Assembly (NCBI RefSeq): GCF_030247185.1
Contig: NC_080571.1
Coordinates: 164,024,352-164,088,351, forward strand
Direction: 5' to 3'
Length of the DNA: 64,000 nucleotides
Source: Malaya genurostris
Lineage: Eukaryota; Arthropoda; Insecta; Diptera; Culicidae
Below, one piece after another: positions 10,736 to 19,543 of the stretch (its first letter is position 1; each line of letters starts with the position of its first letter). The notes beneath the pieces are model-generated. The model made no database searches. It was not told the origin of the DNA and saw nothing but the letters and a program-made list of their open reading frames with translations. A program made the position numbers and the translations under genes.

Positions 10736-11484
10736 GCAAATATTTAGTTAATTAGTTCAAATTTTTTAGATTTTTTATTTTTTTTTTACGTATTACGAAG
10801 ATTGTATTTTCTTTTTCTTTTTGTTTATATATATTATTGTGAGACGAATTAAGTTACTATGTTCGGTATGATGATGATGGATATTTAGTTTGTTTGAGAG
10901 TTAAAAATAATGAGCAGTCTACAAACGTTTGAGCCTCGCGCGCGAAGCAGGTAGTGACTATTTGGAAAGCGAACAGGACTGGCCGAAGAGCCTTAGCATT
11001 CAGTGTGTTAAGTTTGCTCTTGACCTTGATCGCAAGGTTGGATAATAATTTAAGGAATAGATTCGGGAAACTAATTGGGATCGACAGTTGTTGATGGAAT
11101 TGGGCTTGGCTCTGCTCATCCGCAGTCTCGTTACTCCATCGTAGCTGATGTGTGTAGCGATGAACTGGTCCGGCGGGAAGGGCCAGGTGAATTACTGTCT
11201 GATACTGGTAAAGATATCGGGTTCGATTCCTGATGTGATCAAGGATCTTCCCGGGTTGGAAATTTTCTTGATTAACCCTGGATTGTAAATCCGAGATATT
11301 TGAATGTTATTTTGTGGTCAGTCGTTCTTTTGAAGAAGAATCTATACCTGCTAGATTAATCAGATCGTTTTCTTTTGTTTACTGGTTAAGATATGTGCAA
11401 AAATATTAATTATCATTTAGATAACTCGTTCTGCTCACACCTTTGTAGGGGTATGAGGTGGGACCATCATCATCATCATCATCT
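10736..11484 (+). other. 3' UTR of the truncated LINE with tRNA-like box and CAT tail
   Basis: Shared with 29147-29887. It contains GGTTCGATTCC (11220-11230), identical to a Pol III B-box consensus. A weak A-box-like TAGCGATGAACTGG lies about 60 bp upstream. A TGATGATGATGG stretch near 10867 is complementary to the terminal CCATCATCATCA tail. Confidence 0.6.
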
Positions 11485-11839
11485 TTAATGCCAATAGGTC
11501 GAAATTGAACCATAATACAAAATTATAATGCGAATCATTTGTGTAATTTCGACGAACTACCTCCAGCCTCACAATGCACACATATTCCTATGCATACTGT
11601 ATCATACTCCGCTACTGAACTAACCCGAATACTCGAAGCAAAAACTACTTAATACCGACCGCTTTTGTTATCTTTCTAACGTTTTGCAATTGAACTGGAC
11701 ACAAACTTGCCCACGGGCCGACGACCGAATTAATAACAACTACGTAATTTGTCTACGGGTCGACTCCCGAGACTAGCGCCTAGTTACCGCACTCTGTAAA
11801 ACTGAACTAAATGGCGAGTGATGATGATGATGGTCCCTA
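11485..11839. other. No gene recognised
   Basis: AT-rich unique-looking sequence between the LINE tail and an LTR-like fragment. Nothing recognised beyond short GATGATGAT runs. Confidence 0.4.
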
Positions 11840-12030
11840 ACTCTTCCCAACTATGGGTTTTTAAGCTAATAACATTTACTTTCGGGTGAAGCCCGAAGAT
11901 TTTAGTACAAGCCGAGCTTGTGATTTCAAGTAGAAAGTTCATCCGACTTTCTCCCGAAGTTCTACCGAAAGTCGAGACCACTGTCGCTAGGCCAGAGGCA
12001 GTGACTAGTGTCCGTGAAAATAACTTTGTT
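11840..12030 (+). repeat. LTR/leader-like fragment of the Gypsy-1 family, inverted orientation
   Basis: The segment running from TATGGGTTTTTAAG through GCCCGAAGATTTTAGTAC to CATCCGACTTTCTCCCGAAG is the diverged reverse complement of 46030-46150 and 47650-47770, near the 5' end of the Gypsy-1 element. It is inverted relative to Gypsy-1, so it does not look like the latter's missing 3' LTR. Confidence 0.65.
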
Positions 12031-13054
12031 TTTGCTCGTCGCGTTTACGCTGACATGAAGGCTTGCCTGAAAGGTGACGAGTTTTTCCTTCACGACTAGG
12101 TTGCTGTTCTTGCAATGTCGTTATTCCTTCATGGCTCCCTATTTTATTCACAATACTAACATGTTCGAAAGAAAATTTGCTAAGGGCGCTGCATGCCCCC
12201 TTACTTACTGAGCTTGATGTTACCTGAAGGGTAAACATCAAGTCGGATGCGTTGGTTTATAACATTAAAGTTTGTAGCTGGGTCACAAATTTCCGTATTT
12301 ACAAATGCCAATTGGTTTATTTTTCGTTGTTGGCTATACGTTAGTTAAATTTCCTAACCTTACGATGGTCCGCGTGTGTGTGTGTTCTCCTCTGACGCCA
12401 TCCTGCTCCATGGTATGCTTCTATTGTTGCTTTATCTGTGGGAGTGATTGAACGGTTGCTAGTCTCGGACTCTGGGTTCCGTGTCGGTCTCGTTCCTAAT
12501 AGCTCGTTCTTCTGTGTTGGTGATACGTATTAGGGCTTCTCATTGTTTATGTACTCGCTTCATTGGGCATAGTTGAAAATTGATCGTTGACTCCTTTGCA
12601 TTTTCGACATCATTGGGATTACTGTCAGTAGTAATATTGGTATTCTGTATTGTTTCTTCTCATCATGGCTTCTCGTTTGGTACAATGTGTTGAGGCTCCT
12701 AGCAGCTTTTATGCATTGCATTTGATTTCGTGGTTATCTTCTTCGTAGTGTATTTTTAAACAACCAACTGTTTAATTTTTTTCACGTATTAATAAGCTTT
12801 GATTTTCATATATTGGTTTATATTACTCAGTTGAGCTTTTGCCGATGCTCACTGAATAAAATATGGGGTAGCAATTTGTAACGTTGTGGCATACCCATGC
12901 AAGTCATATTTAACTGTGTTGACTGCATTTGCTTCCTTCTTGTTTCGTTATCAGTTATACTTGTTGATGTAGCAATTTGTAGCATTGTCATTATTTCGAT
13001 TTGTTATCACGTCTTCCATATAAAACTTTTTCGTAATTTTTCTGCCTCGATTTT
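12031..13054. other. No gene recognised; pyrimidine-rich sequence
   Basis: T/C-rich on the plus strand, no coding domain. It may be non-coding sequence of a minus-strand LTR element, since the 3' region of the Gypsy family here is purine-rich on its sense strand. It is interrupted at 13055 by the TIR element. Confidence 0.35.
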
Positions 13055-13479
13055 TTTTGTCGTGAATACGACTTACTTTACTATGGGGCGCCTTTTCAAA
13101 ATTTACCCTCTGAGAGAGTGATAAGTTTTTGATCGTGAATATCTCCTGTTATATCTAACGAATCAACATAATTCTTGCTACACGCCACACAATTTTATGA
13201 TAAAACTTTCAGTTGTGTGACATATTCTTAAATAGTTCACAATTAAACTTTTCTGAAATGTTTGGTATAAACGAGTATCAAAGAGGATAATTCATATGGC
13301 GCGTTTGCCTTTCTCGTATTTTGAAAGCTAATAGCTCAGTGATCTGTAGAAGGATTTATATAATCTAACTACCAATAGAATCGAAAATCTTCAACTTGAA
13401 CGTGTATTACAACAATATTGAAGTTTTTCAATAGTACACTATTGAAAAACCTGTTTGATTTAACCCATGACAGCACCAG

Positions 13480-13530
13480 CCAATCAGAACGCGAGATGTC
13501 TGTATCTATACAAGAGCATCCATATAAAAG
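13480..13530 (+). promoter_or_regulatory. CCAAT and TATA boxes ahead of an H2B-like start
   Basis: CCAATCAGAACGCG (13480-13493) and TATAAAAG (13523-13530) lie about 130-175 bp upstream of ATGACACCGAAAAAGGCAGC. The CCAAT motif is also present in element copy B (about 32503). Histone genes commonly have such a compact promoter. Activity is not implied. Confidence 0.55.
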
Positions 13531-13656
13531 TTGAATGGTTCACTTTTCCTATCATTTGCTGAGCAACTCTTCCCGAAACAAGACACACGACAGCAACATC
13601 GAGGACCTGTCGTCTCATTGTTTCCCGATATGAATGCACGAGACACCGTCAGCACA

Positions 13657-13697
13657 ATGACACCGAAAAAGGCAGCCAAAAAGTCCAGCAAGGCCCA
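13657..13697 (+). pseudogene. Histone H2B-like N-terminus (truncated)
   Basis: The start reads MTPKKAAKKSSKA, which resembles the insect H2B tail (MAP-K...GKAAKKSGKAQ) with a three-residue gap, then diverges. The leader CGAGACACCGTCAG just upstream is repeated at the second H2B-like start at 14557. No histone fold follows. Confidence 0.6.
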
Positions 13698-14057
13698 TTA
13701 CCGAAACAAGACACACACGAGAACCATCTCAGATCTCAATATTTCCTACCAAAAGATTCATCAAGATGGGAGTTAAAATAATTTGCACCGTCACTAACAC
13801 ATTCAATTACAAACGGCAATGCGAAAGCGAAAGTGATGATTTTGAACACATCTTTATACTAGTTTACAAATATGCCGTGCGAAACAGAGTTGCCACAGAT
13901 CAATATGTATTTTTGTCGCGAGTACTTTAGTATGCGGCCGAAAACAAAAATTGTTAGAACAAATGTTTCCAATTGATTCGCATTCTACTTTCCAGGCGTA
14001 TCAGAACTGGCTAAACTTAAAGCAATTCTAAATATTTCTTTATCAAAGTGATGTGGT

Positions 14058-14073
14058 CATCCTGAAAAGGACG
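14058..14073 (-). other. Histone mRNA 3' stem-loop (relic)
   Basis: On the minus strand CGTCCTTTTCAGGATG forms a 6-bp stem (one G-U pair) with the tetraloop UUUC, the arrangement of replication-dependent histone mRNA 3' ends. It lies directly after the truncated H2A coding relic, as expected. The in-frame stop of the relic lies inside it. Confidence 0.75.
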
Positions 14074-14323
14074 GGGTTTTCAATGGATGGCCAGCTGCAG
14101 ATGGCGAGGGATGATTTTCGTTGTCATGGGCAGCGTTACCGGTCAACTCCATCACTTCGGCAACCAAGTACTCCATCACTGCCGCCAGATAGACCGATGC
14201 ACCAGCACTGACATGCTCGGCGTAATTCCCCTTCCGAGGCAAACGATGGATTCTGCCGCCAACTGGGCACTTCAGACCAGCACGGTTTGAGCGGGACTTT
14301 ACCTTGCCCTTAATTGTTCCTCC
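14074..14323 (-). pseudogene. Histone H2A pseudogene
   Basis: The minus strand encodes KGKVKSRSNRAGL, PVGGRIHRL, RKGNYAEHVSAGASVYLAA and VMEYLVAEVMELTGNAAHDN, which is unmistakably the H2A N-tail and first helices. Damage: the start codon region is lost, one Gly codon is inserted, there are several replacements (for example Leu to Met), and a frame shift follows at the 'DNxK' position. After the shift the sequence for IIPRHLQLAI is still readable in the next frame. The docking domain and C-terminus are deleted, and coding joins straight to the 3' stem-loop. It is a genomic relic, not a processed copy, because the promoter and stem-loop are retained. Confidence 0.9.
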
Positions 14324-14388
14324 ACAATATGCTGCTAACAGCTCGACGACCCATTCAGTATTACTGGCTGCCGCTATGCTAACTCTCT

Positions 14389-14483
14389 CTTTTATATCGT
14401 TTCACTGTTTCCCGTTCTGCGTATAGGAAAGGAATTCTAACAAAGGGGACGTCCTACCGTGATACCACTAGCACGTATAAAAG
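14389..14483. promoter_or_regulatory. Relic of divergent H2A-H2B promoter
   Basis: The minus strand has GATATAAAAG (14398-14389) facing the H2A relic. The plus strand has TATAAAAG (14476-14483) facing the H2B-like start at 14557. Head-to-head H2A-H2B pairs with a short shared promoter are the normal insect arrangement. Confidence 0.7.
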
Positions 14484-14556
14484 GAAATGTGATGCGAGAA
14501 ATAGCGTCATTTAAGTTAAAGCAGCTACTCTGTACGTACGAGACACCGTCAGAACG

Positions 14557-14584
14557 ATGGCTCTGAAAACAGGTAGAAAAGCAG
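14557..14584 (+). pseudogene. Second histone H2B-like N-terminus (truncated)
   Basis: Begins MALKTGRKA, matching the H2B start MAPKTSGKA, then breaks off into the direct-repeat sequence. It is divergent from the H2A relic across the promoter at 14389-14483. Confidence 0.65.
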
Positions 14585-15159
14585 ATTTGTACCGTCACTA
14601 ACACATTCAATTACGAACGGCAATGCGAAAGCGAAAGTGATGATGTTGAACACATCTTTATACTAGTATGGGGTCGTGTGAAAACATGCCATGCGAAACA
14701 GGGTTGCCATATATACAGGTTAATCTGTATTATTATTATTACTATCATTATCATTAGAATCACTCTTGCATACCGAAGATCGTAGATACATTTCAGACCA
14801 GGCCATTGCAATTGTCTCGTACTGAAATTTCGAGAAGAATCAGATATCTTCGAACTTCATAGCTTCAATCAAAATAAACTACAAATTTGTCGTACCTAGC
14901 TTTCTATATTAGCAAATTAAAAAGGAATTGTTTCAAGTTTGGAATATGTAGTTGTAGAATAGTAGCTGTCTAATGTAACTAATCTGTACTTTAATGTAGG
15001 TGTATCGCTTCAAATTCTATTAGTGAAAAAGAGGAAAGCTTGCACAATTCATACAATCAATCAACTAACTGATATTCGGAAAAGTGATGGGAGCGTGTCA
15101 GTTTTTTCGTATTCACGACATCCAGTTATGTCTCTGACATTACTCACCCGCCTTTTTTT

Positions 15160-15954
15160 CAACTCGTAATTGCCTCGATTTTCAACTCTGCTGGTCTTCC
15201 TTCTGACATCTTGGTGATTCGCCGGATCCCTTTGTCTTCAACTTGCCACCGCATCCGATCACACCCTCTTGTTCTTTTAGGTAGCTTGGCTAAGCTACTG
15301 ACATCCTTCTGCGACGACTAATTTTCGGGCACACACACAATTTGGGACTCCAAAAAAAAACTCCTATTCGTTTTGCATGATTCTGTGCCTGTAATTTAAT
15401 CTATTTTCTATTCTATGAGTGTTATTATTATTATTTTATATACGTATTTCTTCATAATTTCATTGTACATCGTATACAATTTTTCGTTATCGTACATGTT
15501 CTTTCTATTAGTTGAATTTTTATGTTTATTTATATTTTGTTTTGTTGAGGTACCTCGTACCCTGTTAACCCGTAGATATAGGTCGACAACCCGTCTGTCG
15601 ACAGAACGTCTGTCTATGGAAATAAAATTGTTATTAAAGTTGCGGCATGCGAATGCTTGTTGCAGGTTATAATGAATTTTTTCTAAACCTTTTTTTCTAA
15701 ATTTTTCCCGCAACTAGCTACTATACCGTGTTCATTTCAATGGTGTCTTACCATCCTTGCCTCCATAGCTTCAGAAGTCGCCCTTCCGTTCTAATACTGG
15801 TCGGTTGTGTAGTGCTCATGCCGCAGCTTCTCTCCCCCACTACTTGTGCTGGTTCTTTCGGCACGTGTTCCTGTTTTTCCTTTCTAAAAATAAACTAAAA
15901 TCTGGACTTTAGAATTTTTTCAATAATAATCTTGTGCCGACTTCGGTCGATAGG
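15160..15954. other. No gene recognised
   Basis: AT-rich. Holds an AATAAA-like run near 15617 and a pyrimidine-rich stretch. The flanks TGCCTCGATTTT occur on both sides of element A (about 13042 and 15170), possibly a duplicated target or chance. Confidence 0.35.
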
Positions 15955-16459
15955 ATGGCGGTGGGGGATGTTCCCCACCCTACCGCCATTCTAACCGTAA
16001 GTATACTCCTATTTTTTTTTCAATGCACAATACCACATAACTAACTTATTTTTTTTCGGTTTCTTTCTAGGCGCTTGTGTTGAATCGATGGGTGAGCCCA
16101 TCGCTCTTGTACACCATCAGTTATTGGTGGATACTTGCCGGAAGGATCGCCCTCGGCGAATATCGCGCAGTGTCCGGCAAGGAGCTGCTGCTGGAGATTT
16201 TGGCTTGGGTTCGCCGTCGATGGAACTACTCCCGGACACCTGGCCCCCTACTCCGGACGAGCTGGGTCTTCTGATTGATGTTCTTGGACCGGGCAAATTG
16301 TATTCTTTGCCCGGTTCAACCTCCGTTCTTGAAGCCTCTCGTCGCTTCATGCGAAGAGGGAAATCCTGGACTCGGGAGCTACGGGTTCCGGGTATAGAAT
16401 TAGCTGTCCTACGCTCTCGTCTTCGCGACGAAGTGTGGGATTTTTTTCCTCAAATATAA
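15955..16459 (+). CDS. Possible small spliced gene of unknown function
   Basis: A GC-rich island in AT-rich surroundings with a good intron: GTAAGT at 15997 and TTTCTTTCTAG ending at 16070 (74 bp). Two readings compete. ATG 15955 spliced in phase 0 gives about 80 residues and stops near 16274. Alternatively ATG 16088 in the second exon opens a 123-residue frame to 16459 with LLIDVLGPGKLYSLPG and SRRFMRRGKSWTREL. Neither matches a family I know. Exon 1 is also a near-perfect hairpin (ATGGCGGTGGGG against CCCCACC...ACCGCCAT). The region could be host-derived or part of an unrecognised element. Confidence 0.35.
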
Positions 16460-16888
16460 TTATCTCAGACCATATACCACGTCGTTTTCAGTTGGCGTTG
16501 ATGACATCCTTTTTCTTTGTATTTCTCCTTAGCCGCTTGTTTTTCCCTTTTTGTTCTCTTTCGACCTGCTAGGTATTGTTATGTATGACATGACTCCCAT
16601 GTCAGAATATATCTCTGTGAGTTTTTTTTCAGATGGACGTAGTTTTATTTATCTTCGATGACTTAAATGGCTCAAATATAATTATCTAAGACCATATACC
16701 ACGTCGTTTTCAGTTGGCGTTGATGACATCCTTTTTCTTTGTATTTCTCCTTAGCCGCTTGTTTTCCCCTTTTTGTTCTCTTTCGACCTGCTAGGTATTG
16801 TTATGTATGACATGACTCCCATGTCAGAATATATCTCTGTGAGTTTTTTTTTCAGATGGACGTAGTTTTATTTATCTTCGATGGCTTA
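16450..16888. repeat. 222-bp tandem duplication
   Basis: 16450-16671 is repeated at 16672-about 16888, starting TCAAATATAATTATCT. There are only a few differences (for example ATCTCAGACC/ATCTAAGACC), so the duplication is recent. The first unit starts inside the last codons of the 123-residue frame. Confidence 0.9.
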
Positions 16889-17589
16889 CTACTGGATTTT
16901 ACTGATCCCGAATGTCGTTTCTATTCGGCTAGCAAATGATACTGCTTGAACCTATTTGTAAGAAAAGCTGATGCGCGCTTTCATGGCTCAGCCGATTAAT
17001 GATTCTCGGGTCAAGTCGCCGCTCTAACTGTCTATAGCTTTTCTTTTATTTCGTTGAATTTCTTGTACATGTTCTTGATCGTATGTTTACGTGAGACGCG
17101 ACGTTCCATTTATGTACATATTATAAGATGTAATATTACAAGGGTTTTATTTTTCGAATCGCGATGCGAGGCCAGAGAATCAATATGTGAAGAATGCAAT
17201 ACTTCTGTTACAGTGAAGCGAACATGAGGAGTTAATACACCAGTACTCGTGTTATCCTTTGGGTCCATGTATTGAAATTTAAGCCATAGAGCGAATCTTA
17301 CGTTAAGCTCAACAAAAACAGTTCTGCCTGTCTGTCTCTAAATGTTCGGTGGCCCAACTAAAACGCTACCAAGAAAAAAAAATTTTTTTTCTCCCTTTCT
17401 TGGATATTCTAGTCGTAACATCGTAAGACATATTTATTTTATCGTCTTAACAGTTTTAATATCCTTCTACTCGCCTTTATTTATTTTTCTCGTGTTTGAA
17501 TTGATTCATTTTACATATTTCGCTGTTATTTATCCCTTCTTGGTGATTTTTCCATACTAAAAAAAAGTATTTTTTTTTCTTACGTTTTT
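16889..17589. other. No gene recognised
   Basis: AT-rich. The part 17390-17580 is T-rich. It vaguely resembles the reverse complement of purine-rich Gypsy 3' sequence at 56810-57060, which would fit Gypsy-1 continuing left of the LINE. This is weak. Confidence 0.3.
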
Positions 17590-17993
17590 TTTTGCGTTGT
17601 ATTCATATGTCAACGTATCATTGAATGATATTTGCTGTTAATTTATGTTATAATTGTAACTGTGAATGTATTGAATGGCGAACATGGTAACTTGTGCGTC
17701 TTTAGTGCTGAGTCAAATTGTGATAAATTTTGTGTGAAATAGGTGGCTTTTTGTGAAAATTTTTTCGACTAAGCAAGTGACTAATTGTGCTTTAAACAGA
17801 TAAGTAGAAAGTGTTTTGTAAATACTTCTATTTTGTGCTGTAAATTGTGTCAGTAATCGCCGTGCGGCGATCGCTCAAACAAAGCGGCGTCGTACCGTGG
17901 TATATTGAATGCATTGTCTATTGTTTTTGCATGGTTCACTTTGCTTTAATTTCTCCCCCAGCTGTGTGTCGGGCCGGTTTGGTTTGTGCATGA

Positions 17994-18593
17994 ATGATGG
18001 GTGAATGTGTGAAGTGTAAGGAAAAAATAACCATATCAGATATTAGAATAACATGTTCAGTTTGCAAGAATGGCTATCACCAGCGCTGTACTGGGCTTAC
18101 GAGAGCCATGGCCGGTTGGGTTTCAGATACACCGGCGCTTTTGTTTAAATGTGCTGATTGTTTGGAAGGTGCCGCGGTGTCTAATATGATGCCAAAGGAT
18201 GATGTTCTTTCGCTCATTAGTAATATGAAGAAGGAGATGGAGAAATTCAAATCCATCACTGATTCGTTTGCTGCTGTGCGGGAGAGTATCGAGGCACATA
18301 TTAATATCGCGATAGAGAGTGGAATCGAGAGACTGATCAGATCTTCCAATGATGCTCTGGAGAGCAAAATGGCCTGTTTAGAAAACAGTGTGGCCAAAAA
18401 GTTGGAAGATTTGAAAAGTTTCGTGATTAAGAATAATCAGCGCAATGATAATGAATTGGTCGTAATGAAGAGAAAGAAAATTGTTGCAGATAGAAAGACT
18501 CATTCGGAGTCAGATGGAAATCCCAGACGCAAAAGAAAAATTATGTCTAATACTGATGATGAACCACATGATAAAAATGATGATAATGATAGT
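17994..18593 (+). CDS. LINE ORF1, N-terminal part: PHD-finger and coiled-coil
   Basis: Begins at ATG 17994 or 17997. Residues 4-60 form a PHD-type zinc finger (CVKCKEKI, CSVCKNGYHQRC, then W and CADC). A charged helical stretch (about 70-150) is probably a coiled coil for trimerisation, and a basic Lys/Arg-rich linker follows. PHD-bearing ORF1 proteins are known from CR1-type elements. The natural frame continues at 25643. Downstream of 18593 the reading runs a few codons into the BEL LTR and stops at 18635. Confidence 0.85.
18589..18593. repeat. Target-site duplication of BEL (left)
   Basis: ATAGT here equals ATAGT at 25638-25642. A 5-bp duplication is typical of BEL/Pao integration. Confidence 0.9.
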
Positions 18594-18942
18594 TGTTGGA
18601 GCCACCCTAGATTTAAGCTCGATGAAGTGTACTAAATTGATAGTAGATATGTCTATCCTATTTCTACTCATTGGAATAATCTCAATAACACGATCTCTCT
18701 TATCACTATCTCACGATAGCGAAAGAATCCAATTTCGGATAGGCCTTTTGCCGATTCCTTTATACTGAATTCCCATATAAACCTATGTGTTAACGAGTAT
18801 CAGATCAGTTAGAATAAAATTGATATGAAGTGAACACCGCGTTATACTTATATCGACATTCGGGTCAATAAACAGTTGCACCAAATTCGCAGAATTCTAA
18901 TCGAATCACATTCCCTCATTTTCCAAGTTCGCCGTGCTAACA
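18594..18942 (+). repeat. 5' LTR of BEL element
   Basis: Starts TGTTGGAGCC, ends GTGCTAACA. Identical by eye to 25289-25637. Contains AATAAAAT near 18813 and CAATAAAC near 18868, possible polyadenylation signals. Confidence 0.95.
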
Positions 18943-18945
18943 TTT

Positions 18946-18963
18946 TGGTCCTTCGAGCCGGAT
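18946..18963 (+). other. Primer binding site, tRNA-Tyr
   Basis: TGGTCCTTCGAGCCGGAT, three bases after the LTR, is the complement of the 3' end of tRNA-Tyr (…ATCCGGCTCGAAGGACCA). Confidence 0.85.
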
Positions 18964-19543
18964 CAGACGCGTTTTGAGAGTGTAAACCGCTGATTAAAAT
19001 TGAGCCAGTGTTTCGCGGAACGATTCCCATGAGTGGAAAGTGAACTATTTCGTTGTACACCATACCGTCGCCGGTGCCATACCGATTGTAAAAAAAAACT
19101 TAAACGTGTTCACTGCTAATCGGACTGTGTCAGCAGTTAAAAGGTGCGCGAAAGACCGCATTAACTAAGTCAGTTTTCGTTAGTAAATCATAAAGATCTT
19201 CGAAGGAATTCGCAAACCGCGTGTTATCAACGTGGCCATCGTTCATCGGTACACCAGACAGGCTTGGCTTGGCGGGGATCTGCGTTGCGATCAAGTGACA
19301 ATAGATTATCGCACACAGGCAGTAAGACAACGGTATTGTTTGCGAGCAATTGTAAGTACCACATGTGAGTGAGATAAATTGAACAAATAAAATTCCATTT
19401 GTGGGATTTGCTATTGTATCTGAGTGTCTTGATACATTTTCGATTGCTCCACGTGCTTTCATCCCGAGTAGGTTTGTTGCATTGAGTGCATTACTGAGAA
19501 AAATTGATTAATTTGAGCACAGCAAAGGTGTTGTAATAGAAAG
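18964..19543 (+). other. BEL leader
   Basis: Non-coding sequence of about 580 bp between the primer site and the polyprotein start. No domain or repeat recognised. Confidence 0.7.

Larger units (their letters stand above)
8880..11484 (+). mobile_element. 5'-truncated CR1/Jockey-type LINE copy
   Basis: Co-linear and nearly identical to 27290-29887 from the base GTCACTGGAG onwards. The 5' truncation at 8880 removes ORF1 and the endonuclease. The 3' untranslated region (10736-11484) ends in a CAT-repeat tail at about 11467-11484. An abrupt 5' end and a simple-repeat 3' end are typical of target-primed reverse transcription. No clear target-site duplication was found. Confidence 0.93.
13788..14666 (+). 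repeat. Pair of ~77-bp direct repeats behind the two H2B-like starts
   Basis: 13788-13864 and 14590-14666 both read CACCGTCACTAACACATTCA... to ...CTTTATACTAGT with few differences. Each follows one H2B-like start, so the H2B half of the captured unit appears to have been duplicated, with the H2A relic between the copies. Confidence 0.7.
13055..15159 (+). mobile_element. TIR element 'A' (TGTCGTGAATACGA family) carrying histone remnants
   Basis: The left end TTTTGTCGTGAATACGAC and the right end (reading inwards on the minus strand, GGATGTCGTGAATACGAA preceded by AGGCGGGTGGGTAATG) share an inverted TGTCGTGAATACGA. The same ends bound four other copies in the window: 32063-33524 (same orientation), 48190-48597 (partial), 55425-56807 and 60038-61017 (opposite). 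The outer 440 bp on the left and 150 bp on the right match the other copies. The middle (about 13494-14830) is different and holds a degraded H2A/H2B region. There is no transposase, so it is non-autonomous. The superfamily is unknown to me. Confidence 0.7.

Noticed and set aside
11150..11240. A tRNA gene in the LINE 3' UTR
   Set aside because: A B-box is present, but no cloverleaf could be drawn with acceptor and anticodon stems.
14470..14600. A functional histone H2B gene
   Set aside because: After nine H2B-like codons the sequence turns into the ~77-bp direct repeat; no histone fold follows.
15000..15200. Target-site duplication TGCCTCGATTTT around element A
   Set aside because: Similar sequence is on both sides, but copy B inserted in coding DNA shows no such long duplication, so it may be chance.
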